Assembly (NCBI RefSeq): GCF_000368825.1
Contig: NZ_KB849719.1
Location: forward strand, 124,001 to 188,000
Source of the DNA: Acinetobacter ursingii DSM 16037 = CIP 107286
Lineage (GTDB): Bacteria > Pseudomonadota > Gammaproteobacteria > Pseudomonadales > Moraxellaceae
DNA length: 64,000 nucleotides
Direction: 5' to 3'
Below are positions 27,568 through 38,106 of this stretch, piece after piece. The position numbers and the translations under genes are program-made. The notes under the pieces were generated by a model. It did not search any database and was not told where the DNA came from. It was given only the letters and a program-made list of their open reading frames with translations. How positions within the stretch are numbered: position 1 is the stretch's first letter; every line of letters begins with the position of its first letter.

Positions 27568-28790
27568 TGAAGCGTGTTGTGGTTACAGGGATGGCAGGAA
27601 TTACTTCGCTTGGTGAAACGGCAGATGCGATTTTTGAACAATTTGCTCAGGCTAAAAGCGGCATTCGTTATATGCCCGATTGGGAAAAATATACTGATTT
27701 GCGCACCAAGCTGGGTGGGCCTGTCGAAAGTTTTACGGTTCCCAAACATTTTAATCGCAAAGTCACACGCGGAATGGGCCGAGTAGCCTTAATGTCAGTG
27801 GTCTGTGCTGAAAATGCGCTGACAGATGCAGGTTTATTAAATGATCCCATTTTAAAAAGTGGTGATGCAGGTGTGGCATTTGGTTCATCTGCGGGAAGTG
27901 TCGATGCCGTACGTGAGTTTGGTTGTATGTTGATTGATAACGACATGAGCCAAATGAATGCGACCACGTATATCCGAATGATGTCACATACCAGTGCGGT
28001 GAATATGACCGTTTATTTCGGTTTAAAAGGTCTAACCTTACCGACATCGAGTGCCTGTACTTCAGGTTCTATGGCGATTGGTCAGGCTTTTGAAGCCATA
28101 AAATATGGCAAACAAACCGTGATGCTGGCTGGCGGCGCAGAGGAACTCAGTGCCGCAGGAGCTGCGGTTTTTGATGTGTTATTGGCCACCAGTGGCATGA
28201 ATGATCAACCTGAACGAACCCCGCGGCCATTTGATCAAAAACGTGATGGGTTGGTGATTGGTGAGGGAGCTGGTTGCTTAATTTTAGAAGAATATGAGCA
28301 TGCCAAAGCCCGTGGTGCCAAAATATATGCAGAAATTTTGGGTTATGGCAGCAATACCGATGGACAACACGTCACCCGTCCTGATCAGGAGATGATGGCG
28401 CGCTGTATGCAACTCTCTTTAAAAGATGCGGGCGTGACAGCAGATCAGATTGATTATGTTAGTGCACATGGCACCTCGACTGATCAGGGAGATATTGCTG
28501 AAACCCAAGCGACCGCGCAAGTGTTGGGGAAAAAACCGATTAGCTCACTGAAAAGTTATTTTGGTCATACGCTTGGGGCTTGTGGCGCGATTGAAGCTTG
28601 GCTAAGTATCGAAATGATGCATCGGAAGCAATTCATTCCAACCCTAAATCTAGATGAAGTTGATCCGCTTTGCGGTGATCTGGATTATATTACAGGGCAG
28701 GTAAGACCTTTAAATGCCAATATTATCATGAGTAACAATTTTGCTTTTGGGGGAATTAATACCTCCTTGATTTTTAAAAACCTGAAATAA
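27567..28790 (+). CDS. apeR: APE beta-ketoacyl-ACP synthase (KAS I-like, second KS)
   Basis: This is a 407-aa homodimer-type ketosynthase related to KAS I/II. LPTSSACTSGSMAIGQ places the Cys at residue 164, and SAHGTSTDQGD and SYFGHTLGACGAIEAW give the two His residues. In published A. baumannii work ApeR is the second KS besides ApeO-ApeC, complementing it in chain initiation or elongation. It ends the biosynthetic core, and accessory genes follow after 13 bases. Confidence 0.92.
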   Translation: MKRVVVTGMAGITSLGETADAIFEQFAQAKSGIRYMPDWEKYTDLRTKLGGPVESFTVPKHFNRKVTRGMGRVALMSVVCAENALTDAGLLNDPILKSGDAGVAFGSSAGSVDAVREFGCMLIDNDMSQMNATTYIRMMSHTSAVNMTVYFGLKGLTLPTSSACTSGSMAIGQAFEAIKYGKQTVMLAGGAEELSAAGAAVFDVLLATSGMNDQPERTPRPFDQKRDGLVIGEGAGCLILEEYEHAKARGAKIYAEILGYGSNTDGQHVTRPDQEMMARCMQLSLKDAGVTADQIDYVSAHGTSTDQGDIAETQATAQVLGKKPISSLKSYFGHTLGACGAIEAWLSIEMMHRKQFIPTLNLDEVDPLCGDLDYITGQVRPLNANIIMSNNFAFGGINTSLIFKNLK

Positions 28791-28803
28791 GAGGAATACA
28801 ACA

Positions 28804-29238
28804 ATGTCACTTAAGAAACAATTCAGCCTTGCTGTACTGTGTATGGGATTAATGGGAACTGTACAGGCAGCAGATCAAGTGCATGATCTAGATTTTAAAG
28901 CGGCTGTGGATCGTGCAGTCGCAGATGGGGCGCTAGATGGTTCTGTTAAATTTTATTTGAGTGGAACCAAATCTGGTGGAAGAGTGTTACAGCAAGGTAT
29001 TGTCACTAACAAAAAGACCAATGGCTTTGCCAAATCGGCAGAAACGTCTTGTGACTGGGTATTACGTTCTGCTTTGATCCAGTTACAAAGTGCAGCAAAG
29101 GCTAAAGGCGGCAATGCAGTCACCAATATTGTGAGCTATTTCAAATCCAATGAAGCGAAAAGCACAACCACTTACCAGTGTTATAAAGGTATGGCGGTGG
29201 CAAGTGTGGCGCTAAAAGGGGATATTGTTAAGTTTTAA
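28804..29238 (+). CDS. Small periplasmic protein of unknown function, APE-associated
   Basis: This is a 144-aa exported protein with a signal peptide ending near VQAADQ. Two Cys in the mature chain (SCDWVL and YQCYKG) could form a disulfide, and a Lys/Gly-rich C-terminal half ends in VALKGDIVKF. I recognise no enzyme motif. It lies between apeR and the phosphopantetheinyl transferase on the same strand with a good ribosome-binding site (AAGAGGAA), so it is probably co-transcribed with the APE genes. Confidence 0.7.
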   Translation: MSLKKQFSLAVLCMGLMGTVQAADQVHDLDFKAAVDRAVADGALDGSVKFYLSGTKSGGRVLQQGIVTNKKTNGFAKSAETSCDWVLRSALIQLQSAAKAKGGNAVTNIVSYFKSNEAKSTTTYQCYKGMAVASVALKGDIVKF

Positions 29239-29273
29239 CTCAGTCTAAAATAGTTTTATCCGGAAGTGAGCCA

Positions 29274-29930
29274 ATGAACATGAAAAATATTCAAGTGTAT
29301 ATTCGATCATTGGCTGATCTTCTTGAGTTATCCGTTCAGGATTTTGCTAATCGTGCCGAATATCAAGCTTATAAAAAAAACAAAATTTATCAGTATCGTG
29401 ATGAATTAATTTCAAAATTTTTACATGTGCCTATTTCAAAATTACAATATGCGATTGCGGAGCAAGGTAAACCCTATCTACTTGATCATCCCTTACAATT
29501 TAATCATTCGCATAGCCAGAATGACTATGCATTGGCACTGAGTTTAAATGTTCAGGATTTGGGTGTGGATATAGAAAGCCTAGATCGCAAAATCCGCTTT
29601 GAAGCACTGGCTCAACATGCTTTTCATCCGCAAGAATACCAATGCTGGAAAGCTTTAGGGGAAGACATCAATTATTGGTTTAAGGTCTGGACCACCAAAG
29701 AAGCATTGCTAAAAGCGCATGGTATGGGCATTCGTCTGGATTTAAATACCTTAAATACCCAGATGCATCCAACACACGACAATGGCCAGATTATCGATGA
29801 ACGTTTAGGTGTATTTGCATATCAATGTTTTGATTTGGGACATGCCATGCTAAGTGTGGCGTGGCGTTCTGGAATGGGATGCGGTCAGTTTATTCTGCCC
29901 AATATTCAGATTATAAACATGAATACATAA
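29274..29930 (+). CDS. 4'-phosphopantetheinyl transferase (Sfp-like)
   Basis: This 218-aa enzyme attaches 4'-phosphopantetheine to carrier proteins. LGVDIES (Asp99, Glu101) and WTTKEALLKAHG (Trp139, Lys142, Glu143, Lys147) are the metal- and CoA-binding signatures of the Sfp/AcpT superfamily. It sits at the end of the APE cluster and very likely activates the two APE ACPs. A GGAAG ribosome-binding site lies 9 bases before the ATG at 29274. Confidence 0.9.
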   Translation: MNMKNIQVYIRSLADLLELSVQDFANRAEYQAYKKNKIYQYRDELISKFLHVPISKLQYAIAEQGKPYLLDHPLQFNHSHSQNDYALALSLNVQDLGVDIESLDRKIRFEALAQHAFHPQEYQCWKALGEDINYWFKVWTTKEALLKAHGMGIRLDLNTLNTQMHPTHDNGQIIDERLGVFAYQCFDLGHAMLSVAWRSGMGCGQFILPNIQIINMNT

Positions 29931-29959
29931 AACTTTTAGAGAATAAATTGGAAAACCAT

Positions 29960-30235
29960 ATGAAATTAAAAATCACTGATCGGGATATCACTTGTCTTTA
30001 TTATTTATTTTTAATTTGTGCTTTTTGTTCATTCGGTAGTGAACTTTATGAGAAATTTTTTATTGCGAAACGAACGATGGATTTGTCTTCATTTTATACG
30101 TTCTTATTTTTTGCCTTATTAACTCGATACTACTATGCGATTGTTTATTTGCTCATAAAGCTTGAGGGTATCAATCAGCAAGAGCGTCAAAGACAATTAG
30201 ATAGAGAGAAAGAACTAGAAAATAAAGAGCTTTGA
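29960..30235 (+). CDS. Small two-helix membrane protein, unknown
   Basis: This is a 91-aa protein with two hydrophobic helices (around CLYYLFLICAFCSFG and FYTFLFFALLTRYYYAIVYLL) and a highly charged C-terminal tail of about 20 residues. The ATG at 29960 is preferred to upstream codons that lie inside the transferase gene. No family is recognised. It is the last gene before the terminator facing secF. Confidence 0.5.
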   Translation: MKLKITDRDITCLYYLFLICAFCSFGSELYEKFFIAKRTMDLSSFYTFLFFALLTRYYYAIVYLLIKLEGINQQERQRQLDREKELENKEL

Positions 30236-30251
30236 TCAAATGGATCATCAA

Positions 30252-30280
30252 AAAAATGCCAGTATTTCACTGGCATTTTT
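30252..30280. terminator. Bidirectional terminator between the APE unit and secF
   Basis: A perfect 12-bp stem AAAAATGCCAGT / ACTGGCATTTTT (30252-30263 with 30269-30280) has a 5-base loop. A- and T-runs at both ends suit termination of both convergent transcripts. Confidence 0.9.
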
Positions 30281-30303
30281 ACGTGTTAACTTTTCAAAGA
30301 TAT

Positions 30304-31263
30304 TTAAGGAATATCATCTTCAAACTCAGGTTTAACCTGAACGATGAAGTCCTGACGGTTTAGGCCGCGCCATAAGGCAAAGGCTGTTCCGATATAAATC
30401 GAAGAATAAGTTCCGACAAATACCCCGACACACATAGCGACAGAGAACCATTTTAAGCCATCTCCACCCAAGAACATCATTGACACTACCACAAGGAGTA
30501 ATGTCATAGAGGTGTGGATAGTACGACGTAAGGTTTCAGTCAAAGCAATATCTACGATTTCACGAGGAGTTGCACCGCGAATCTTACGGAAGTTTTCACG
30601 GATACGGTCTGACACGACGATATTATCGTTTAGTGAGAAGCCAATCACTGCCAATACTGCTGCAAGAACAGTCAGGTCAAAAGGCCATTGGAACAATGCA
30701 AACGCACCAATGATGATCAGAATGTCATGGAATAATGACATGATCGCACCTAGCGCCAGTTTGAACTCAAAGCGGATGGTGACATAGATGAGCATGAGCA
30801 AAAGTGCCAAAGCCACAGCACCCGCAGAACGGATATAAAGCTCATTCCCGACTTGTCCACCAACTGCATCGACTTTGTGTACCATCGCAGTATTGTTTGG
30901 AAGTTGAGCCGCTTGAGAAATCGCTTTACCTAAGTCATCTACTTTAATTTCTTGTACAGGCATGCGCACCAGCAGGTCTTTATTACTGCCTAAAGTTTGC
31001 ACTACAGCATCTTTAAAGCCTGCTTTTTCCAAAGCCTGACTTACCGCAGCTTGATTGACAGGCTGCGAGTAATTAATTTCTGCTGAGATACCCCCCGTAA
31101 AATCAAGGCCAAGATTTAAACCTTTGGTCACGATAAAGAAAATACTGGCGAGTGTCAGTAGAATCGAGAAGATTGCCGCTGGTTTGGCGATCTTCATAAA
31201 TGGGATAATGCGTTCGTTGTCTGGACGGCCGTATTGTTTAGGTTGAGTCACATCAGTCATCAT
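30304..31263 (-). CDS. secF: Protein translocase subunit SecF
   Basis: This inner-membrane partner of SecD in the SecDF-YajC complex uses the proton motive force to pull preproteins out of SecYEG. It has six membrane segments and a periplasmic P1 domain after the first. GLNLGLDFTGGISAEI is the conserved first segment and GFSLNDNIVVSDRIREN the conserved fourth. Length (319 aa) is normal. AAGGAG precedes the ATG; a second in-frame ATG follows immediately. Confidence 0.97.
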   Translation of the reverse strand: MMTDVTQPKQYGRPDNERIIPFMKIAKPAAIFSILLTLASIFFIVTKGLNLGLDFTGGISAEINYSQPVNQAAVSQALEKAGFKDAVVQTLGSNKDLLVRMPVQEIKVDDLGKAISQAAQLPNNTAMVHKVDAVGGQVGNELYIRSAGAVALALLLMLIYVTIRFEFKLALGAIMSLFHDILIIIGAFALFQWPFDLTVLAAVLAVIGFSLNDNIVVSDRIRENFRKIRGATPREIVDIALTETLRRTIHTSMTLLLVVVSMMFLGGDGLKWFSVAMCVGVFVGTYSSIYIGTAFALWRGLNRQDFIVQVKPEFEDDIP

Positions 31264-31271
31264 CGATCTCC

Positions 31272-33173
31272 TTATATGCTCAACTTTTTCAAATTACGAC
31301 GTTTGCCATAAATGAGTTGGACAATCGCACGAGTTACTGTAATTGCAGTAAACATCGAGCAGACGATACCAATCATCAAGGTGACAGCAAAGCCTTTAAT
31401 TGGACCTGTCCCAATCGCAAAAAGAATAAATGCAACAAGGAACGTAGTGAGGTTCGAGTCAAAAATGGTGTTATAAGCTCGATCATAACCTGCAACAATG
31501 GCTTGTTTGGGCGAAGCACCCCATTTCATTTCTTCTCGTATTCGCTCACAGATCAGGACGTTGGCATCGACGGCCATACCAATGGTGATCACGATCCCTG
31601 CAATACCTGGCAGGGTCAGGGAAGCGCCAATCCACGACATGACGGTTAAAATCATGGCAAGGTTAAAGACCAAGGCAAAGTTGGCAATCAAACCAAACAG
31701 ACGGAAGAACACGATCATCCAGATGGCGACTAAAATAAAGCCGACTTCGGTCGATAAGATACCTTTGTCGATATTTTCCTGACCTAAGCTTGGGCCGACG
31801 ACACGTTCTTCAACAAAGTACATTGGGGCTGCCAATGCGCCTGCACGTAACATCAATGCAAGTTCAGAAGCTTCTTGTGGAGATGCAAGTCCTGTAATAC
31901 GGAATTGTGAACCCAAAACGGCTTGAATGGTTGCGGCATTAATGACTACCGACTCTGTATAAGGCGTACGAACTTCAGTTTGCGCCCCTGTCACAGGATC
32001 AGCCACATAGCTAATGCGTTGTTTATTTTCAATAAACAATACCGCCATACGTTTGCCGACAGAATTACGTGTAGCATCCGCCATCAGCTTACCACCCGCA
32101 CTGTCCAGTGTGATGTTCACTTCTGCACCACCTGTATCCTGACTAAAGCCAGAACTTGCATTTTGAACACGTTCACCGGTCAAAATACGGTTACGATTCA
32201 GTAATAACTGACGGCCACTATCCAATGATTCATACGCAAAAACTTCTGTACCTGGCGGTAATGGCTGACCATTATATTTTCCTGTGTAGCGGTCAATATA
32301 TTGATCGTTCTGGTCTGAAACCAAACGGAATTCCAGATTCGCTGTACGGCCTAAAACACGTTTCGCTTCGGCAGTATCCTGTACACCCGGTAATTCCACC
32401 ACGATGCGGTTATTACCCTGAGTTTGTACCAGTGCTTCTGCCACCCCTAACTCATTAATACGATTGCGCAGTGTGGTTAAGTTCTGATTTACCGCATAAG
32501 ACTGAATTTCCTGACGACGAGCATCGGTATAAGTCAAACGCAAGCTTGAACCGTTATCCGTTGCCACAGCCTGTTGGGTGAATTCATTGCCATTACGACG
32601 TAAGAAATCCATCGCCGCATCACGGTCAGTATTATTGGCAAACTGAACGTTAATCGCATTGTTATTGAGTGAAAGACTATTGAACTTGATGTTGTTGTCG
32701 CGGAATTGACGACGAATATCACTCGCCGATGTTTCCATACGTTGCGCAATGGCTTTGTCCATATCAACTTCAAGCAGGAAGTGGACACCACCGCGTAAGT
32801 CAAGACCAAGCTTCATCGGCTTCGCCCCAATCTTCTGCAACCATTCTGGGGTTGTGGGTGCAAGATTGAGTGCCACCACGTAGTTTTCACCTAAATCACG
32901 ACGTAAGACATCCTGCGCTTTCAGCTGATCTTCAGATGAACTTAAACGCAACAAGGCCGCATTGGCACTGAAGGTATTGTCATGGCTTGGGATATGGGCA
33001 GTTTTTAAAATTTGCTCTGCTTTTTGTACAATGCTCTGATCAATTTGAGTACCGGCTTTGGCACCTGAAATCTGAACAGCAGGTTCATCTGGATACAAAC
33101 TTGGCAGCGCGTAGAGTGTACTGATGATGAGTACAACCACAATCAGTACATATTTCCATGCAGGGTAACGCAT
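31272..33173 (-). CDS. secD: Protein translocase subunit SecD
   Basis: This is the larger subunit of SecDF, 633 aa from the chosen start. MRYPAWKYVLIVVVLII is the first membrane helix. GLDLRGGVHFLLEV is the family signature, a large periplasmic domain follows, and the C-terminal membrane block has GMAVDANVLICERIREE. The ATG at 33173 gives the standard N-terminus; the longer frame begins with a TTG inside a hairpin upstream. It lies 8 bases before secF. Confidence 0.97.
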   Translation of the reverse strand: MRYPAWKYVLIVVVLIISTLYALPSLYPDEPAVQISGAKAGTQIDQSIVQKAEQILKTAHIPSHDNTFSANAALLRLSSSEDQLKAQDVLRRDLGENYVVALNLAPTTPEWLQKIGAKPMKLGLDLRGGVHFLLEVDMDKAIAQRMETSASDIRRQFRDNNIKFNSLSLNNNAINVQFANNTDRDAAMDFLRRNGNEFTQQAVATDNGSSLRLTYTDARRQEIQSYAVNQNLTTLRNRINELGVAEALVQTQGNNRIVVELPGVQDTAEAKRVLGRTANLEFRLVSDQNDQYIDRYTGKYNGQPLPPGTEVFAYESLDSGRQLLLNRNRILTGERVQNASSGFSQDTGGAEVNITLDSAGGKLMADATRNSVGKRMAVLFIENKQRISYVADPVTGAQTEVRTPYTESVVINAATIQAVLGSQFRITGLASPQEASELALMLRAGALAAPMYFVEERVVGPSLGQENIDKGILSTEVGFILVAIWMIVFFRLFGLIANFALVFNLAMILTVMSWIGASLTLPGIAGIVITIGMAVDANVLICERIREEMKWGASPKQAIVAGYDRAYNTIFDSNLTTFLVAFILFAIGTGPIKGFAVTLMIGIVCSMFTAITVTRAIVQLIYGKRRNLKKLSI

Positions 33174-33191
33174 TCGCTTTCTTCTTAAAAT

Positions 33192-33217
33192 GAAAAAGTC
33201 GTGCAACAAGCACGACT
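33192..33217 (-). terminator. Hairpin with U-run in the yajC-secD gap
   Basis: On the minus strand AGTCGTGC and GCACGACT form an 8-bp stem (33210-33217 with 33197-33204), loop of 5, followed by TTTT. It lies between yajC and secD and looks like a partial terminator or attenuator that could lower secDF expression relative to yajC. Confidence 0.6.
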
Positions 33218-33227
33218 GTTTTTATGA

Positions 33228-33557
33228 TTAAAGGTTATTTAGAGTGCCTTCAGGAAGAACTGAAATCACACTTGCGCGTTGAATTTTAACTTCATTACCA
33301 CGATTCAGTTCAACTACCGCATAATCACCTTCGATTTTGGTGATACGGCCCATCAAACCACCCGCAAAAACGACTTCACTACCAACACCTAGACTCTCAA
33401 TGAGGGAGCGATGCTCTTTGGCACGTTTAGATTGAGGACGCCAGATCAAGAAATAAAAGATCGCAATAAATACTGCAATCATCAGTAAGTTGGTGACCAT
33501 GCTTGGGCCTTGTGCCGCTGCTGGTGCTGCGTGAGCAGAAGAAATTAAAAAGCTCAT
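33228..33557 (-). CDS. yajC: Sec translocon accessory subunit YajC
   Basis: This is a 109-aa single-span membrane protein. An N-terminal segment with small residues leads to MIAVFIAIFYFLIWRPQSKR, the YajC signature, followed by the soluble GSEVVFAGGLMGRITKIEGD region. It belongs to the SecDF-YajC complex and sits just upstream of secD, the usual order. Confidence 0.96.
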   Translation of the reverse strand: MSFLISSAHAAPAAAQGPSMVTNLLMIAVFIAIFYFLIWRPQSKRAKEHRSLIESLGVGSEVVFAGGLMGRITKIEGDYAVVELNRGNEVKIQRASVISVLPEGTLNNL

Positions 33558-33670
33558 TTCGATTTCCTAAACTTAAAACCTAAATTAAAAAAGGATTGTC
33601 AAATCCTGACAAAATACGAGTTCGTTCTGCAATTTACCTTGTCTTTTTGTTGAGCGCAAATCTAGTTGCA

Positions 33671-34885
<1,215 letters not shown>

Positions 34886-35023
34886 CTACTACTAAATGTT
34901 ATGAGATCGATAAAAAGCCAAATTCTACGATCAACTGTACCTAATATTGCTTTGTCGGTTAGATTGAAGAGCGTGATTCATCACTCAGGATAGAGCAATG
35001 ATCACTTTATTCAAAACCAGGAT

Positions 35024-35590
35024 TTAAAAATTAGGACGATAATCAAAACTTTGCGCAGCAGCATGATCACGAAATGGACGAATCGATTTCTTGCCTAAGG
35101 TTAAAGTATTAATCATATTATTGGGAAATACTTCAATATGATTATTAAACAGTTCGACATTGCGGTTAAAAATGGTGATGGCCGCACTGACATTATCATT
35201 TTGCTCATCAATCTCATTCATCATACGTAAATAGATTTCATTGGCTTTGAGTTCAGGGTAGTTTTCTACCACTACATTCAAACTACGCATTAATTCTTTA
35301 TTTAAGTTTTCAATACGTTGCAATTGAGCAATATCTGTATGATCGACATTCAGGTTAAGAATACTTTGGCGTAACTCAGTGACTTTTTCCAAAGTGCCTT
35401 TTTCAAAACTGGCATATTGTTCAACCATTGGTGCAAGTTCGTCCAATACTTTTAATTTTTGCCGTTCATAAGTCGCTACATCAGCCCATGCGCGTTTGGT
35501 TGCATTAAAATGCAATACAATTTTATTGCGAATGAAAATACCAAAAATAATAATGACTAAAATAATGAGCAGAAAAATCCACAAACCCAT
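35024..35590 (-). CDS. LemA-family membrane protein
   Basis: This is a 188-aa protein with one N-terminal transmembrane helix (about residues 2-22) followed by the four-helix LemA fold. LHFNATKRAWADVATYERQ, NPELKAN-type YPELKANE and NRNVELFNNHIEVFPNN are recognisable. The ATG at 35590 has a GGGG ribosome-binding site; the longer frame starts with TTG. LemA proteins have no settled function. It lies directly downstream of an unknown membrane-protein gene, probably in one transcript with queA. Confidence 0.87.
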   Translation of the reverse strand: MGLWIFLLIILVIIIFGIFIRNKIVLHFNATKRAWADVATYERQKLKVLDELAPMVEQYASFEKGTLEKVTELRQSILNLNVDHTDIAQLQRIENLNKELMRSLNVVVENYPELKANEIYLRMMNEIDEQNDNVSAAITIFNRNVELFNNHIEVFPNNMINTLTLGKKSIRPFRDHAAAQSFDYRPNF

Positions 35591-35607
35591 CGTATTCCCC
35601 AAAATTG

Positions 35608-36639
35608 TTATTTTAAAAAAGTGCTGAGATCAGAACACAGTTGTTCATAATGTTTTAATCGAAAGGTGCGTAAATGTCCACGCAAACTTGAAATATCCTG
35701 AATTTCTCGTGCTTTGGAACTGACTTCAAATAAATCTGCCTCACCTAAAAAGCACATCATATTTTGATGAGAATGAAAAATCAGTTCACCTTTACGCGAT
35801 TTAAAAAAATCAGACAAGCGCAGTAATAATGCAGGATTAAGTGTTTTGACCAATTGTAGTTGATCCATCCCATAAATCTGTAATTGCTGATTAATCTGGA
35901 TATCACTACTGTTCCAGCGGACTTCGTATGGGAAACCAATGTCCCGACGTAAATTAGTTACCGCAAGTCCGCGTATTTGTGTCTCAAAGATAAAAACGCC
36001 CCACTGATTTTTTTCTGTACGACGAATAGTAACTTTGTCTCCATCTGCATCATGAATATGCGTTTCTTCGATATAGGTATATTGGAAAATAAAAGCAGGA
36101 TATTGATGGTTCTCATCATCACTGATATTTGCACTGGCATACCACGGAATTTGATTGGAGGTGGAACCTTTATTAAACAGGGGAAAGCTATTTTTGAGTT
36201 GATTAATCAATGAGGTTGAACTCATGCCTAAAGGTAAATGTTCAGGAGTTCGCCCAAATTTTAAATGGTAGCGTGTTTCAATCGACTTTTCTTCCAGATA
36301 GCGAACAACTTCTTGAATAGCATCATCTGTTTCATAAAGAATAAAAGCTAAAAACAATAAAACAATACCATTAAAAAAACCAAAAATAAAAGGCAAACCT
36401 ATGCTGGGCAAAGCAAACATGGCAAAGAAACTGAGGGCACCTAGCAGCATCAGAAACTTGGGTAAACCATTGTCAAAACGGAGTGTAGGATGATCTCCCC
36501 ATGGATGCAGTTGATCCAAAATTTGCTGATGCGTTTCGACTTGTTCGCCAATCTCCCAAAGCCGCGCAATATTACGAAATACATGCGCATTTTTTTTACG
36601 ACGAATATGTAATGCGCGTTGTAAGCTCTCGACTGGCAT
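35608..36639 (-). CDS. Membrane protein of unknown function, partner of LemA-like gene
   Basis: This is a 343-aa protein. A basic helical N-terminus (about residues 1-55) is followed by two adjacent transmembrane helices (about 62-105) and a long, mainly beta-strand cytoplasmic or periplasmic region. It resembles the DUF3137-type proteins often encoded next to LemA, but I cannot confirm the family. It is 17 bases from the lemA-like start and 14 from the queA end. Confidence 0.65.
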   Translation of the reverse strand: MPVESLQRALHIRRKKNAHVFRNIARLWEIGEQVETHQQILDQLHPWGDHPTLRFDNGLPKFLMLLGALSFFAMFALPSIGLPFIFGFFNGIVLLFLAFILYETDDAIQEVVRYLEEKSIETRYHLKFGRTPEHLPLGMSSTSLINQLKNSFPLFNKGSTSNQIPWYASANISDDENHQYPAFIFQYTYIEETHIHDADGDKVTIRRTEKNQWGVFIFETQIRGLAVTNLRRDIGFPYEVRWNSSDIQINQQLQIYGMDQLQLVKTLNPALLLRLSDFFKSRKGELIFHSHQNMMCFLGEADLFEVSSKAREIQDISSLRGHLRTFRLKHYEQLCSDLSTFLK

Positions 36640-36653
36640 CTTGATGATTTACC

Positions 36654-37700
36654 TTATTGGGCCTGATCGATCAACATGGCGTCGCCATAACTAAAGAAAC
36701 GGTATTTTGATTCGACTGCATGGGCATAGGCTTTCAGGATATTGTCACGATTTGAGAGTGCCGAAACTAACATCAATAAGGTCGACTCAGGCAAATGAAA
36801 ATTGGTAATCAAGCGATCTACCACACAAAACTGATAACCTGGATAGATAAAAATTTGAGTATCGCCTGTCCAAGCCGCAATCTGACCCTGATGTGCTTGT
36901 GCTGCGCTTTCCAATGCACGAGTTGCAGTCGTTCCAACAGCAATGATTTTATTGCCACGTGCCTTTGTTTGACGAATTAACTTGACAGTGGCATCTGGTA
37001 CATCACACCATTCACTATGCATAGTATGATTTGTAATATCATCCGTTCGTACAGGCATAAATGTTCCCGCACCGACGTGCAAAGTGACAAACGTTTTTTG
37101 AATGCCTTTTTGTTCTAGTTTTTTGAGTAAATCTTCATCAAAATGCAAACTTGCAGTTGGTGCCGCAACGCTGGCAATTTTTTCAGGATCATGAAACACC
37201 GTTTGATAGCGTTCTGTATCAATGGCTTCCGCTTCTCGATTAAAGTAGGGTGGAATGGGAAGTTGTCCATAACGATCTAAGACTGACAATATAGGTTGAG
37301 AAAATTCCACCACAAATAAATTCTCATGACGGCCTTGTACAACGACCTTGACTCCATCTTGACCCATAAATAGCTCTGCGCCCGCTTTCGGGGTATTGCT
37401 GGCTTTTATATGGCAATGGGCAATGGTTTGATCCAGCATACGTTCAACCAAAACTTCAACGGCGCCACCACTTGCACGTTTACCTTTTAAACGCGCTTTC
37501 ATGACTTTGGTATCGTTTAAAACCAGTAAATCACCTTCATTTAATAAATCGACAATCTCGGTAAACATACGATCGTGATATTGACCTTGTGCATCTAAAT
37601 GAAGAAGACGCGAAGCACTGCGTGATTCAAGTGGATAACGAGCAATAAGTTCATCTGGAAGATCAAAGTTAAAGTCTGAAAGCTGCATAATACGGGACAT
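36654..37700 (-). CDS. queA: S-adenosylmethionine:tRNA ribosyltransferase-isomerase
   Basis: QueA transfers and isomerises the ribosyl moiety of SAM to preQ1-tRNA, making epoxyqueuosine. The sequence has the family start [33 protein letters not shown], and the [19 protein letters not shown] core. Length (348 aa) is normal. Two in-frame ATGs (37700 and 37688) are possible starts with no strong ribosome-binding site for either. Normally queA is directly upstream of tgt; here two genes intervene. Confidence 0.96.
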   Translation of the reverse strand: MSRIMQLSDFNFDLPDELIARYPLESRSASRLLHLDAQGQYHDRMFTEIVDLLNEGDLLVLNDTKVMKARLKGKRASGGAVEVLVERMLDQTIAHCHIKASNTPKAGAELFMGQDGVKVVVQGRHENLFVVEFSQPILSVLDRYGQLPIPPYFNREAEAIDTERYQTVFHDPEKIASVAAPTASLHFDEDLLKKLEQKGIQKTFVTLHVGAGTFMPVRTDDITNHTMHSEWCDVPDATVKLIRQTKARGNKIIAVGTTATRALESAAQAHQGQIAAWTGDTQIFIYPGYQFCVVDRLITNFHLPESTLLMLVSALSNRDNILKAYAHAVESKYRFFSYGDAMLIDQAQ

Positions 37701-37868
37701 TACAAAATTTGCGCCTAGTATAGTCTTTTTGGCTTTTGGAAGGGAGTCATGATGATTTTATCCTGATAAAAGTTTGTTTGCTGCAAAAGTAGGCAATAGT
37801 TAGAGTCTTGTCGTTGACAAGTTTTTAAAACACGCTATTATACGCAACACAAAGCAAGCATCAGCTCT

Positions 37869-37955
37869 CCCGAGGTGGTGAAATTGGTAGACGCGGTGGA
37901 CTCAAAATCCACTGTCAGCGATGACGTGTCGGTTCGAGTCCGACCCTCGGGACCA
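37869..37955 (+). tRNA. tRNA-Leu(CAA)
   Basis: This is a class II tRNA of 87 bases including an encoded CCA. The acceptor stem CCCGAGG pairs with CCTCGGG followed by discriminator A. The D-arm region is GGTGAAATTGGTAGACG. The anticodon stem GTGGA/TCCAC encloses CTCAAAA with anticodon CAA. A long variable arm precedes the T-arm GTCGG-TTCGAGT-CCGAC. An integrase gene begins 152 bases downstream, so its 3' end is a probable attachment site. Confidence 0.96.
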
Positions 37956-38106
37956 CTTATTAATCAATAAGTTATAATAAAATCAATTTTCTTAAATCCT
38001 TCAAATTTTGTAGCCTTCTCTAAATCTGTAGCTCTTTTGTAGACAGTTGCTAATATTTCCATATCTATTCTATTATCATCAAATGTTCTGAATTGTCAGT
38101 ATTTTC

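Noticed and set aside
33174..33209. Longer SecD starting at TTG 33209
   Set aside because: It would start within a hairpin and add 12 residues not seen in SecD; ATG 33173 gives the standard MRYPAWKY start.
36654..37868. preQ1 riboswitch near queA/tgt
   Set aside because: No C-rich stem-loop with the A-rich tail expected of preQ1 aptamers was found upstream of queA.
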